Origin: Oscillospiraceae bacterium
GTDB lineage: Bacteria > Bacillota > Clostridia > Oscillospirales > Ruminococcaceae
DNA length: 40,562 nt
Assembly (NCBI GenBank): GCA_018110825.1
Contig: JAGBCL010000001.1
Coordinates: 1-40,562, forward strand
Direction of reading: 5' to 3'
Shown here: piece after piece, positions 15,075 to 21,134 of the stretch
How positions within the stretch are numbered: the first letter of the stretch is position 1
Layout: the number at the start of each line of letters is the position of its first letter
Made by a program: the position numbers and the translations under genes
Notes under the pieces: model-generated
Told to the model about the DNA's origin: nothing
Seen by the model: the letters and a program-made list of their open reading frames with translations, nothing else
Databases searched by the model: none

Positions 15075-15362
15075 TCAAATCGGCTCACAGTCATAAAGCT
15101 CATTCAACAGCGACCTTTCTTTGCGATTAAAATTAGCGTTTACAAGATTCATAAAACGCTCTTTTACAGTCTTTTTGCAATCCTCGCAATAGATTTCACC
15201 GTCACTGTAAACTCCGCAGATTTTACACGGTTCGATTTCTTTATATCCACTTTTGCATAAAGGGCATCCACTCATCGGCTCATTGTATTCCTTATGTGTT
15301 TCAATCCACGTAACTTCTTCACCTTCATCGAACAAATGTCCGCATTCTATGCATTTATACAT
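15075..15362 (-). CDS. Zinc-ribbon protein, unknown function
   Basis: A 95-residue protein (ATG 15362 overlapping the stop of the gene before; a GTG at 15365 is an alternative). Cysteine pairs: KCIECGH, GCPLCKSG, PCKICGV and YCEDCKK; four zinc knuckles, so a double zinc ribbon is likely. Similar small proteins lie next to recombination genes in many phages. Possibly nucleic-acid binding. Confidence 0.65.
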   Translation of the reverse strand: MYKCIECGHLFDEGEEVTWIETHKEYNEPMSGCPLCKSGYKEIEPCKICGVYSDGEIYCEDCKKTVKERFMNLVNANFNRKERSLLNELYDCEPI

Positions 15363-15543
15363 CACGGCACTCCTTTACTACTTCACAGATTTCCTCAACA
15401 AAACTCCTTCCGTTGCCATACCAGCAACCAGTATCAGGCTTATACAACCAATCTCCTGTTAGTTCAAACGGCTCTATTTCATTACTTTTGGGCTTAACCT
15501 TCATAACACCATGAAATGCCTTATAACCTTCAACTTTAATCAT
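15355..15543 (-). CDS. Small phage protein of 'YKAFxxxMKVxPxxxxIxxF' type
   Basis: A 62-residue protein starting in an ATGA-like overlap with the XRE gene. It resembles small proteins of Firmicutes phages that read GYKAFHGVMKVKP... and GDWLYKPDTGCWYGNGRSF, with aromatic-rich beta strands. Function unknown. The stop overlaps the zinc-ribbon gene. Confidence 0.6.
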   Translation of the reverse strand: MIKVEGYKAFHGVMKVKPKSNEIEPFELTGDWLYKPDTGCWYGNGRSFVEEICEVVKECRDV

Positions 15544-15743
15544 TTTTGACCTTCCTCCATTCTTTTTTCATAATCGTTCAGCAAATTCATGATTCTTAAA
15601 TCACGTGCTTTTCTGACTTCATGGCGTCCATTCTCTATTCGTGATATTTGAGACCCGGACTTCATTCCTAATGCTTCGCTAAGTTCTTGCTGTGACAAAT
15701 TGTACTTTGCCCTTACAGCAATGCATCTTTCCGCTAATGTCAT
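15540..15743 (-). CDS. XRE-family transcriptional regulator
   Basis: A 67-residue helix-turn-helix protein of the Cro/C1 type: ERCIAVRAKYNLSQQELSEA and SGSQISRIENGRHEVRKA (recognition helix region, about residues 29-46). It begins after AAGGAGGTGATTTA. A plausible repressor of early or late promoters; the shared palindrome TTACAGTAA at the promoters 9755 and 16457 is a candidate target. Its gene follows tRNA-Gln by about 24 bases in the same operon. Confidence 0.8.
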   Translation of the reverse strand: MTLAERCIAVRAKYNLSQQELSEALGMKSGSQISRIENGRHEVRKARDLRIMNLLNDYEKRMEEGQK

Positions 15744-15767
15744 TAAATCACCTCCTTGATTTAATTA

Positions 15768-15842
15768 TGGTTGCCCGAGTGGGAATCGAACCCACGATTC
15801 ACGGAGTCAAAGTCCGTTGCCTTACCGCTTGGCTATCGGGCA
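15768..15842 (-). tRNA. tRNA-Gln (anticodon TTG), CCA encoded
   Basis: Minus strand from 15842: acceptor TGCCCGA paired with TCGGGCA, then D-arm GCC/GGC, anticodon stem ACGGA/TCCGT with loop CTTTGAC (anticodon TTG), five-base variable loop, T-arm GTGGG-TTCGATT-CCCAC, discriminator A and encoded CCA (15768-15770). Complete canonical tRNA, reading CAA/CAG codons. It lies in the recombination operon between the 80-residue gene and XRE gene. Phage tRNAs usually supplement host pools. Confidence 0.95.
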
Positions 15843-15882
15843 ATATGTGGGCGGAGGTTAACCGCTCCGCTCGGATGAGGGT

Positions 15883-16113
15883 TCATTCTATGTCAATCCA
15901 TTTGCCGTGGACTGTCATGTCTGTATTCGCCCATGTGTATGCTGTTTTCTTTGCTTCTTCTTCTGTGTCAAAATATCTGATACTTTTACTGTTCAGCTCG
16001 CCCCAGTATTCTTCCCAGCCATTTTCAGCTAAACAAAGCACTGATACCATTGCTTCCATGTCGCAATTAATGTATGTTTTCGCTACAAACCATACAAGCT
16101 TTTGTTTTTTCAT
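15883..16113 (-). CDS. Small phage protein of unknown function
   Basis: A 76-residue protein starting at ATGAAAAAA (16113); an in-frame GTG at 16125 is an alternative. It has aromatic residues (LVWFVAKTYINCD, NGWEEYWGEL) and a YFDTEEEAKKTAY motif seen in small phage proteins. It is the first gene after the hammerhead. Function unknown. A small hairpin GCC-GAAA-GGC lies just before its ribosome site. Confidence 0.55.
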   Translation of the reverse strand: MKKQKLVWFVAKTYINCDMEAMVSVLCLAENGWEEYWGELNSKSIRYFDTEEEAKKTAYTWANTDMTVHGKWIDIE

Positions 16114-16155
16114 AACTTTTCTCACTTTCTGCCTTTCGGCTTTAAAATTAGGTTT

Positions 16156-16212
16156 AACCGTGACCGCCTTTCGGCGGTTTCGTCTTAATTTTCAAAGACT
16201 CGTCAGACGGTT
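16156..16212 (-). ncRNA. Type I hammerhead self-cleaving ribozyme
   Basis: Minus strand: stem I AACCGT/ACGGTT; core CTGACGA (C3-A9, the variable base 7 being C); stem II GTCTT/AAGAC with loop TGAAAATT; core GAA; stem III ACCGCC-GAAA-GGCGGT; then C17 with predicted cleavage between C (16162) and A (16161). Every invariant hammerhead core base is present. Stem I is the open helix, so type I. Outside stem I an internal loop and GGT/ACC could dock with loop II. It begins right after the stop of the 62-residue gene and precedes the 76-residue gene, so it lies in an intergenic mRNA segment. No other core matching all bases was found by eye. Confidence 0.92.
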
Positions 16213-16213
16213 T

Positions 16214-16402
16214 TTACCATTCTGTGATAATGCCTGTACATTCATCTTCGCCATCATTTGTGTACTCACAGATTATTGCTGTTTCTGTGGTATAACCGTT
16301 TGATGTGATGTACTCAACGCATTCTTCAAAAGTTCCGTCAAATACGTTTTCGCTGATAATTTCTGTTCCGTCTATAATGTCTACTGTATAAAACTTTTTC
16401 AT
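16214..16402 (-). CDS. First gene of the recombination operon, unknown function
   Basis: A 62-residue acidic protein (MKKFYTVDIIDGTEIISENV; 'GTFEECVEYITSNGY'), preceded by GGAG. The pattern of a small protein with alternating strands and an FEECVEYI helix is seen in many phage early genes. Its stop codon directly abuts the hammerhead stem I. Function unknown. Confidence 0.55.
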   Translation of the reverse strand: MKKFYTVDIIDGTEIISENVFDGTFEECVEYITSNGYTTETAIICEYTNDGEDECTGIITEW

Positions 16403-16456
16403 AATAATTCTCCATTCTGGTTTTTACGACTTTTCCGTGTCCTTTACTGTAACTAC

Positions 16457-16485
16457 ATTATAACACACAATATTACAAATGTCAA
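16457..16485 (-). promoter_or_regulatory. Promoter of the recombination operon
   Basis: Minus strand TTGACA (16480-16485), 17-base spacer, TATAAT (16457-16462). The -10 is followed after four bases by TTACAGTAA then AGG (about 16442-16452), identical to the site after the promoter 9755-9783 and a likely operator. Confidence 0.85.
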
Positions 16486-16541
16486 CACTTTTTGAAGAAA
16501 AAATTGCACAAACATTTATACATTTTTTGCACATTTTATAC

Positions 16542-16569
16542 AAAAAAGACCGCCTTATAAAAGACGGTC
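16542..16569 (-). terminator. Rho-independent terminator of the 16576-20221 gene block
   Basis: Minus strand: GACCGTC paired with GGCGGTC (one G-U), loop TTTTATAA, then six T. It lies directly after the last gene (stop 16576) and before the promoter 16457-16485, separating two transcription units. Confidence 0.85.
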
Positions 16570-16575
16570 AAATTC

Positions 16576-16806
16576 TTATGTTTTTAGTTTGTCAATCATT
16601 GCTCGGTATATCTTGCGTTCTTCGTCGTTTTTTGTGCTGGCATATATCGCACAGCAAAACTCGGAAATTTCAACGCATAATTTTTGCAGATTGGCTATAT
16701 TGTGGTCTGATTTGTACTTGTGCAATGCCGGGAAAATGTCAACTGCCTCCTTGTATTCATCATTTATTTGCTTAGGCGTGACTTTATCCTCAAATTTATC
16801 CAACAT
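16576..16806 (-). CDS. Small protein closing the accessory structural block
   Basis: A 76-residue helical protein starting in a TAATG overlap with the gene before. It reads MLDKFEDKVTPKQINDEYKEA with a hydrophobic middle (LQKLCVEISEFCCAIYAS). I recognise no domain. It ends just before a strong terminator. Function unknown. Confidence 0.55.
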   Translation of the reverse strand: MLDKFEDKVTPKQINDEYKEAVDIFPALHKYKSDHNIANLQKLCVEISEFCCAIYASTKNDEERKIYRAMIDKLKT

Positions 16807-17297
16807 TAAACACGTTCCAGCTTCCTCATGCAATCCTTGAGGATTTCTCGCTCGTTTGGGTCAGCGTCCTCCATCATTCCACCGAGTTTTGACATCATGT
16901 GGTCTTTGGCATCATTACGGCTGTAGCCTCTGCCGCCCTGACCGCCTCTGTATGACATCTCTTCGGAATAATCATCGTAAGATTCTCCTTCGCTCGAATA
17001 TCTGCCCATGCTGTCACGCTTTGCATTTGTGCCACGTCCTCTGCGTCCGCTGTACATCATTTCATCGTCGTAAGACATGCCGCCCTCATAAGATGAGCGA
17101 CCACCACGACCTCTACCGCCTCTCGCTTCGGAATAACTGCTTTCTTCTTCCTGCATTTCAATTACGCCGATGTTTTTGACTGCGCCTGTGAGGTCTTTAA
17201 TCATAGAAATATCCGCAGGAGTTTTTAATTTTCCCGATTCAGCAATTTCTTCAAGTTCTTTGCAGAGCATTTTTTTAATTTTTTTGATATATTCCAT
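16806..17297 (-). CDS. RG-rich protein of the gut-phage accessory block
   Basis: A 163-residue protein: helical N-terminus (YIKKIKKMLCKELEEIAE), a long middle rich in Arg, Gly, Ser, Tyr and Glu (ARGGRGRGGRSSYEGG, SYDDEMMYSGRRGRG), then MMSKLGGMMEDADPNERE. This arrangement, next to the TNF-like and Gly-rich genes, recurs in Firmicutes phages and prophages. The middle is probably disordered. Possibly a minor head or connector protein, but this is inference from company. Confidence 0.6.
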   Translation of the reverse strand: MEYIKKIKKMLCKELEEIAESGKLKTPADISMIKDLTGAVKNIGVIEMQEEESSYSEARGGRGRGGRSSYEGGMSYDDEMMYSGRRGRGTNAKRDSMGRYSSEGESYDDYSEEMSYRGGQGGRGYSRNDAKDHMMSKLGGMMEDADPNEREILKDCMRKLERV

Positions 17298-17314
17298 AAA
17301 TCAGCACTCCTTTC

Positions 17315-17755
17315 TTAGGCTACACGGTCAAAGATGATGTTTGCGTTTGTAACATCAATTGCCGATGTGGGGCTTGCATTCTCCACGGAAACTGTCACAC
17401 AGCAACCGCAGGGAATGTCAATGAATGTCGTGATAGACACGTTAAAGAAATCACCGATTGCCGCAGGAGTTACTGTGGCTGTCGCATTTCCAAGCGTTTC
17501 GCCATTGATTGTGATTGCTACGGAAATCGGTTCGAGTATTCCGCCATCGTCTGCCGCACTTACAGCGATATTGCCATTAAAAGTCACTCTGTAGACCGCT
17601 TTACAGCCGTTTGAAACACCTTTGAGGAAAAAGATACCGCTGTCATCACGATGAGAAATAAAACCTTTTCTGCATGCTCTGCAACCATTGGTGAAAATGG
17701 CATTTTCGTCAACGGCTACAGTCTGCACGTCAATTCTGCTATATTCAGCAGCCAT
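17315..17755 (-). CDS. Beta-rich (TNF-like/decoration-type) protein
   Basis: A 146-residue protein starting at ATGGCTGCT after AAAGGAGATGAAT. It contains CRACRKGFI, VYRVTFNGNIAVSA, PISVAITINGETLGNA, GDFFNVSITTFIDIPCGCCVTVSV: repeating beta strands of the type in phage head-decoration or jelly-roll proteins frequently found in gut-phage clusters. Cysteines (CGCC) may form a cluster. Function not proved; a surface protein is likely. Confidence 0.6.
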   Translation of the reverse strand: MAAEYSRIDVQTVAVDENAIFTNGCRACRKGFISHRDDSGIFFLKGVSNGCKAVYRVTFNGNIAVSAADDGGILEPISVAITINGETLGNATATVTPAAIGDFFNVSITTFIDIPCGCCVTVSVENASPTSAIDVTNANIIFDRVA

Positions 17756-17756
17756 A

Positions 17757-17987
17757 TTATTCATCTCCTTTCAGGTCGGAAAGCGTGATAGGTTTTTGTG
17801 AAAATCCTTTTTTAGACATTTCCAAAAAAGTTTGGGCGACATCAAAAGTGTTTTCGTTTATTCCAGATATAACACTTACTGTATCAGCCAAAGTTTTAAG
17901 GTCATATATAGTAATTTTGGAAACGTCAATAGAATCAACCGCTTCTATGAGTTTATCTTTTAAATCAGAAATTGTTTTTCTTGCCAT
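17757..17987 (-). CDS. Small helical protein of the accessory block
   Basis: A 76-residue protein starting ATGGCAAGA. Predicted helices (RKTISDLKDKLIEAVDSID, FDVAQTFLEMSKKGFS) and a C-terminal LSDLKGDE. It overlaps the ribosome-site region of the next gene. A hairpin lies upstream at 18011-18041. No domain recognised. Confidence 0.55.
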   Translation of the reverse strand: MARKTISDLKDKLIEAVDSIDVSKITIYDLKTLADTVSVISGINENTFDVAQTFLEMSKKGFSQKPITLSDLKGDE

Positions 17988-18010
17988 AATAAATACATCC
18001 TTTCAAACAA

Positions 18011-18041
18011 TTAAAGCGGCAAAGTGTGCACCTTACCGCTT
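18011..18041 (-). promoter_or_regulatory. Hairpin in the mRNA before the 17757-17987 gene
   Basis: Minus strand: AAAGCGG(T)AAGGTG against CACACTTTGCCGCTTT, about 13 pairs with two G-U pairs, ending just before the ribosome site of the 17757-17987 gene. No strong T-run follows, so it is more likely a processing, stability or translation-control hairpin than a terminator. Confidence 0.5.
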
Positions 18042-18124
18042 TTAAACATTATCAGTGGTATGTGCATTTTTTGCAACAACCACCGAACATTCGCAAGGTG
18101 CGAAAGTAGTTATTGATTATTCGA

Positions 18125-18925
18125 TTAGTAAGAACCGCAACCGCATCCGCCGCTTGCATAATTTACAGTTCCGCAACAATTGGTCGGGAATGTAACCTGC
18201 TGAGGGGGCTGTACGATGTATGCAGGTTCGGGGCACTTGTCACCGAGGCGAGCAATAAGGTACTCATTTTGCTTTGCCTGAGATGCAGCAAGACGGAGAG
18301 CCATATTCTCATCACGGAGAGTCTGTGTCTTTTCTGCCGCAAGGTAATCAATAATTCTATCGCCTACCTTGTCAATTGCCTGTAATGTATTGCAATTGTA
18401 TGCCTGAGCGTCAAAACGGTTCTGCATATTAGCCTTTTCAAGGTCACAGCAACAATCGGAAATCTGCTTGGAAATCGTCCAAGAATTTCTCTCATTGCCA
18501 TATGCAACGTCCTTGATTGCTCCCTTTGTTTCACAGCAACACTGTGCCTGCTGATAACCGAGGTTTGCAATAGAGCTGTTTATGCCGCTGAAGCCCTGAC
18601 AAAGTGTCTGCTGTACGCCTGCAAAGCCGTTAAGCATATTGGTATTCTGTGCATAAAATCCGTCACAAAGACCGTTGTTTACGCCGTCGAGCTTTCTTTC
18701 GATGGTTGCAAAGTCAGTTGCAAGAACATAATTCTCACCTACACCGCCAGAACCGTAACCGCCGAAGCCGCCACCGAAACCTCTGTTTCCGCCCCAGCCG
18801 AACAGAAGCAGAATTACAATCCAAGCCCAGTCATTGCCGAAAAGACCGTTATTGCCGTAACCGCCGCCGTTTGTGGAATCTCTACCAACTGCATAGCCAG
18901 TTGCGAAGCCGTCATTTTCCATCAT
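18125..18925 (-). CDS. Gly- and Cys-rich membrane-anchored protein
   Basis: A 266-residue protein: a glycine/asparagine-rich N-terminus with a hydrophobic segment (WAWIVILLLFGW, about residues 33-44), a glycine-rich linker (RGFGGGFGGYGSGG), then a helical part rich in cysteine (QAQCCCETKG, SDCCCDLEK) and a cysteine-rich tail (NCCGTV, GGCGCGSY). Proteins of this pattern recur in Clostridia phages together with the 17315 and 18985 genes. Cysteines may bind metal or cross-link. Function unknown. Confidence 0.6.
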   Translation of the reverse strand: MMENDGFATGYAVGRDSTNGGGYGNNGLFGNDWAWIVILLLFGWGGNRGFGGGFGGYGSGGVGENYVLATDFATIERKLDGVNNGLCDGFYAQNTNMLNGFAGVQQTLCQGFSGINSSIANLGYQQAQCCCETKGAIKDVAYGNERNSWTISKQISDCCCDLEKANMQNRFDAQAYNCNTLQAIDKVGDRIIDYLAAEKTQTLRDENMALRLAASQAKQNEYLIARLGDKCPEPAYIVQPPQQVTFPTNCCGTVNYASGGCGCGSY

Positions 18926-18984
18926 TGTTTTTATCTCCTTTGTAAAAATTTATGCCTAATCGGTGTGCACCCCGAATAAAGCCG

Positions 18985-19200
18985 TTAATTATCCCCCATA
19001 AACTGCACAACCTGCTGTGCAATTTGGGAAAATCTGTTAAAATCTGCTTGTGACATCTGTCCAGACTGCAAAAGCCTTTCCACCTCTTGCCGAGGATTTC
19101 CTGTAAAACTCTGTCGAAATTGTCTTGCTTGCTGTGCTATTTGTGCAAGTGGATTCATCTGCATACCGCCGCCCATTGCATTAAAAAGATTGTTAGCCAT
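18985..19200 (-). CDS. Small Gln-rich structural-block protein
   Basis: A 71-residue protein starting ATGGCTAACAATC (19200); two codons are shared with the preceding gene. Contains NPLAQIAQQARQFRQSF and RQEVERLLQSGQMSQADF, a pattern I recognise from the same gene block in many Firmicutes phages. Function unknown. Confidence 0.6.
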   Translation of the reverse strand: MANNLFNAMGGGMQMNPLAQIAQQARQFRQSFTGNPRQEVERLLQSGQMSQADFNRFSQIAQQVVQFMGDN

Positions 19201-19729
19201 CGTTTTCATCCTCCGTTTTTACAATTTTTGTGGTTTTTGCTTTTGGTTTTGCCTTTAATTCCTCTAATTCCTCACGCATAGCCTCAAATTCGCTCTGTAA
19301 GGCTTGAAAATCCTTTTTAAGTACAAACTTATCACCGCAAGTGCATTTGTGCTCTACGGGCGTTTTTGGGGCATTGTCGGCGGTGCGCTCTTTATAGTCA
19401 AGCACACGGAAAGAAGGAATATTTTGAGCATTTACAGATTTGATATAAACCACGTCATTGTTTTTGTCCCACAATATAACGCTATTATTCGGTGCGACGG
19501 GGTAAGAGGTTGCCTCTGCCTCGTTCAAGACGAAAATCATATCGTTTGAAGGTGCGGGCTGTGCCATTGTCTGTATTGGCATCTGCTGAACGGGCTGTTG
19601 CATCATCGGCTGTTGCATCGGAATTTGTTGGTACTGTGCCTTGTATTGATTTAACATATCGGGTGTCGCTCCATTATTATACTGCGGATAATAGCCGCCT
19701 TGATAATATTGAGGTTGCTGATAAGCCAT
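19193..19729 (-). CDS. Gln/Pro-rich virion-block protein
   Basis: A 178-residue protein: N-terminus rich in Gln, Tyr, Met and Pro (QQPQYYQGGYYPQYNNG, QQPMMQQPVQQMPIQ), a beta domain (MIFVLNEAEATSYPVAPNNS, VILWDKNNDVVYIK, 'ATSYPVAPN' being typical of this recurring phage family), and a coiled C-terminus. Likely a scaffold or decoration-type protein; the function is not established. It overlaps its neighbour. Confidence 0.6.
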   Translation of the reverse strand: MAYQQPQYYQGGYYPQYNNGATPDMLNQYKAQYQQIPMQQPMMQQPVQQMPIQTMAQPAPSNDMIFVLNEAEATSYPVAPNNSVILWDKNNDVVYIKSVNAQNIPSFRVLDYKERTADNAPKTPVEHKCTCGDKFVLKKDFQALQSEFEAMREELEELKAKPKAKTTKIVKTEDENDG

Positions 19730-19731
19730 TT

Positions 19732-20109
19732 TCAATCATCCTTCCTGTAAAAATATATCGGGGTTTCGTCACTGGAATCCCATGTATCATATAGCACTGA
19801 ATCAACAACACAAACTGCGTGTGTTCCTGTGCCTATTACATAAACGCCCTGCGGATATTCATTGCAAAAATCCTGTATGGTGTAACAATCAAGGCATTCG
19901 GCAGTTATCAGATGTCGTGTGAATCCTTGTGTTTTTAGATAGCTATCCCACACACGATTACTTGACGGCAAATCCCCCATAATGTAACCGAGTAAGCACA
20001 ATTCGATATATGTTTCTTCCCAAGATTTGCCAGTTGCCTTTGACAAAGCCCTCACGACGCAGTCGCCTACACGCTTTGAATGTGGGTGAGGGTTATAATA
20101 GCTATACAT
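19732..20109 (-). CDS. Papain-like cysteine-protease-type phage protein
   Basis: A 125-residue protein (ATG 20109, overlapping the stop of the small gene upstream). It carries the widely recurring phage signature YYNPHPHSKRVGDCVVRALS, CLLGYIMGDLPSSNRVW and GTHAVCVVDSVLYDTWDS. The conserved Cys (GDC), His (THAV) and Asp/Trp (YDTWDS) fit a Cys-His-Asp hydrolase of papain/NlpC type; catalytic activity is inference. It may process virion proteins or wall peptides. Confidence 0.65.
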   Translation of the reverse strand: MYSYYNPHPHSKRVGDCVVRALSKATGKSWEETYIELCLLGYIMGDLPSSNRVWDSYLKTQGFTRHLITAECLDCYTIQDFCNEYPQGVYVIGTGTHAVCVVDSVLYDTWDSSDETPIYFYRKDD

Positions 20110-20221
20110 CAAGGCTCACATACCCATCTTTTATGAGTTCCGTAATTGTGAGATAGACCGTCAGAAAGTCAAGAGTTTTAAGTTTTGGATTTGATTTAAT
20201 ATACTCCGATACATTACTCAT
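20102..20221 (-). CDS. 39-residue protein at the head of the accessory block
   Basis: Starts ATG 20221 after AGAGGTGATACT and ends TAG overlapping the next gene's ATG (GATGTATAG). Sequence is MSNVSEYIKSNPKLKT...; helical, no known domain. Perfect spacing and tight overlap argue that it is translated. It follows the terminator at 20249-20286. Confidence 0.6.
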   Translation of the reverse strand: MSNVSEYIKSNPKLKTLDFLTVYLTITELIKDGYVSLDV

Positions 20222-20248
20222 AGTATCACCTCTTGACTATAATATAAC

Positions 20249-20286
20249 AAAAAAACACCACCCCGGGAAGTGTCCCGAAGTGGTGT
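20249..20286 (-). terminator. Strong terminator of the late head-tail operon
   Basis: Minus strand: ACACCAC..., a GC-rich hairpin of about 14 pairs (ACACCACTTCGGGA against TCCCGGGGTGGTGT, with mismatches), then seven T. It lies 19 bases after the stop of the sigma-like gene and before the block 16576-20221. Confidence 0.9.
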
Positions 20287-20304
20287 AAATGTGTGCTTTT
20301 TATT

Positions 20305-20508
20305 TCACAAGTGCTTGAATAACTTGTTTTGTGATTTGTATACAATTCTTTTCAAACGGTCAATTGACAAATTAAACTCCGTTTCGAGTTCTTTGTAAGT
20401 CAATCCGTCTAATAATCTGCGTTTTAGGATGTTTCGGTCACGTTCCGAAAATATCCACTCGTCAATTAGGTTCGCCCATTCTGTTCGAGATCTCCCCGCA
20501 TCATCCAT
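20305..20508 (-). CDS. Small sigma-factor-region-4-like / HTH protein
   Basis: A 67-residue protein started at the ATG that gives nine-base spacing from AGGAGG; upstream in-frame TTG/ATG at 20517/20514 are too close. FSERDRNILKRRLLDGLTYKELETEFNLSIDRLKRIV matches sigma-70 region 4 or LuxR-type HTH (the strand given in parts: RDRNILKRRL, GLTYKELETEFNLS). Last gene before the terminator. Likely late-gene regulator. Confidence 0.65.
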   Translation of the reverse strand: MDDAGRSRTEWANLIDEWIFSERDRNILKRRLLDGLTYKELETEFNLSIDRLKRIVYKSQNKLFKHL

Positions 20509-20513
20509 AGGCA

Positions 20514-20630
20514 TCAACCTCCTACCTTGCCTGTGCCGTTACAAACACGGCAAGCTCTTTTCTTGCCACGCTTCTTTTTGCGCACATATCTAACGACTTT
20601 AGTCGTTGTTGTAATCCTCTGTTTCGCCAT
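20514..20630 (-). CDS. 38-residue basic zinc-knuckle protein
   Basis: Starts ATGGCGAAACAGAGG (20630), stops TGA (20514). Basic (VRKKKRGKKRAC) with CRVCNGTGKV, half of a DnaJ-like CxxCxGxG knuckle. Its tail overlaps the ribosome site of the next gene. It lies inside the last part of the membrane-protein gene 20599-20892 by 32 bases. Short but well spaced. Confidence 0.55.
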   Translation of the reverse strand: MAKQRITTTTKVVRYVRKKKRGKKRACRVCNGTGKVGG

Positions 20631-20892
20631 AGAAATCGCCTCCGATAAACTGATTGTATCCGTCCTCTACATCTTGCTCTGCAGTTTGAGTAGTGGTTAT
20701 TTCCGCTCGCTCGTACTGACGGGAATGCCAAAGCCAGAGGGCATTTGTCGCAACAAGCAAAACAATCAGCAAGATTATCACGCCCCAGAGACGCTTGAAA
20801 TGTCTCTCAGCTCTCGCCATATCGGATTCGTGGACGATATAAGGCACTGTTGCTGTTTGGTTTTGGTCGCATTTGTTACAGATTTTTGCCAT
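20599..20892 (-). CDS. Small membrane protein with N-terminal CxxC
   Basis: A 97-residue protein: N-terminal ICNKCDQNQT, a hydrophobic segment WGVIILLIVLLVATNALW (about residues 35-52) and an acidic C-terminus (DVEDGYNQFIGGDFYGETED). One membrane span with an acidic exterior tail. Small phage proteins of this design occur beside XhlA-type genes. Function unknown, possibly lysis-related. Confidence 0.55.
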   Translation of the reverse strand: MAKICNKCDQNQTATVPYIVHESDMARAERHFKRLWGVIILLIVLLVATNALWLWHSRQYERAEITTTQTAEQDVEDGYNQFIGGDFYGETEDYNND

Positions 20893-20896
20893 TTTA

Positions 20897-21133
20897 TCAC
20901 CTCAATATTAGTTCGAAAAGTGCTGTAATCAGTGAGCCGATGCTTGCTGTTGCAACAATTCCGACTAATTTTTTAATCACGGAAAAATCGTGCTGAATGA
21001 TTTCGATGCGTTTGTCATCCTTTGCAAAACTGCTATTGATTTTTGATTGCGTATTATCACAATCGCCTTTTAACACATATCTATCATCAAAAACCTCTTT
21101 TAATTCCTGCACATCTTCGTGTGATATTCCCAT
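20897..21133 (-). CDS. XhlA/hemolysin-like membrane-associated protein
   Basis: A 78-residue protein: helical N-terminus (EDVQELKEVFDDRYV) with a predicted coiled coil, then a C-terminal hydrophobic segment KKLVGIVATASIGSLITALFELIL. The design of a soluble coil plus C-terminal membrane anchor is that of XhlA-like (PBSX) cell-surface hemolysin/lysis proteins. Sits at the end of the tail genes, as usual for lysis modules. Assignment is by pattern. Confidence 0.6.
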   Translation of the reverse strand: MGISHEDVQELKEVFDDRYVLKGDCDNTQSKINSSFAKDDKRIEIIQHDFSVIKKLVGIVATASIGSLITALFELILR

Positions 21134-21134
21134 T

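Noticed and set aside
18050-18090. 12-codon cysteine-rich frame MFGGCCKKCTYH between the 18125 and 17757 genes
   Set aside because: No ribosome site and very short; a chance frame is more likely.
20721-20731. Frame of 69 residues across 20522-20731 as an alternative to the 38-residue gene
   Set aside because: Composition is arginine-rich and random, with no ribosome site; the in-frame alternative starting at 20630 fits better.
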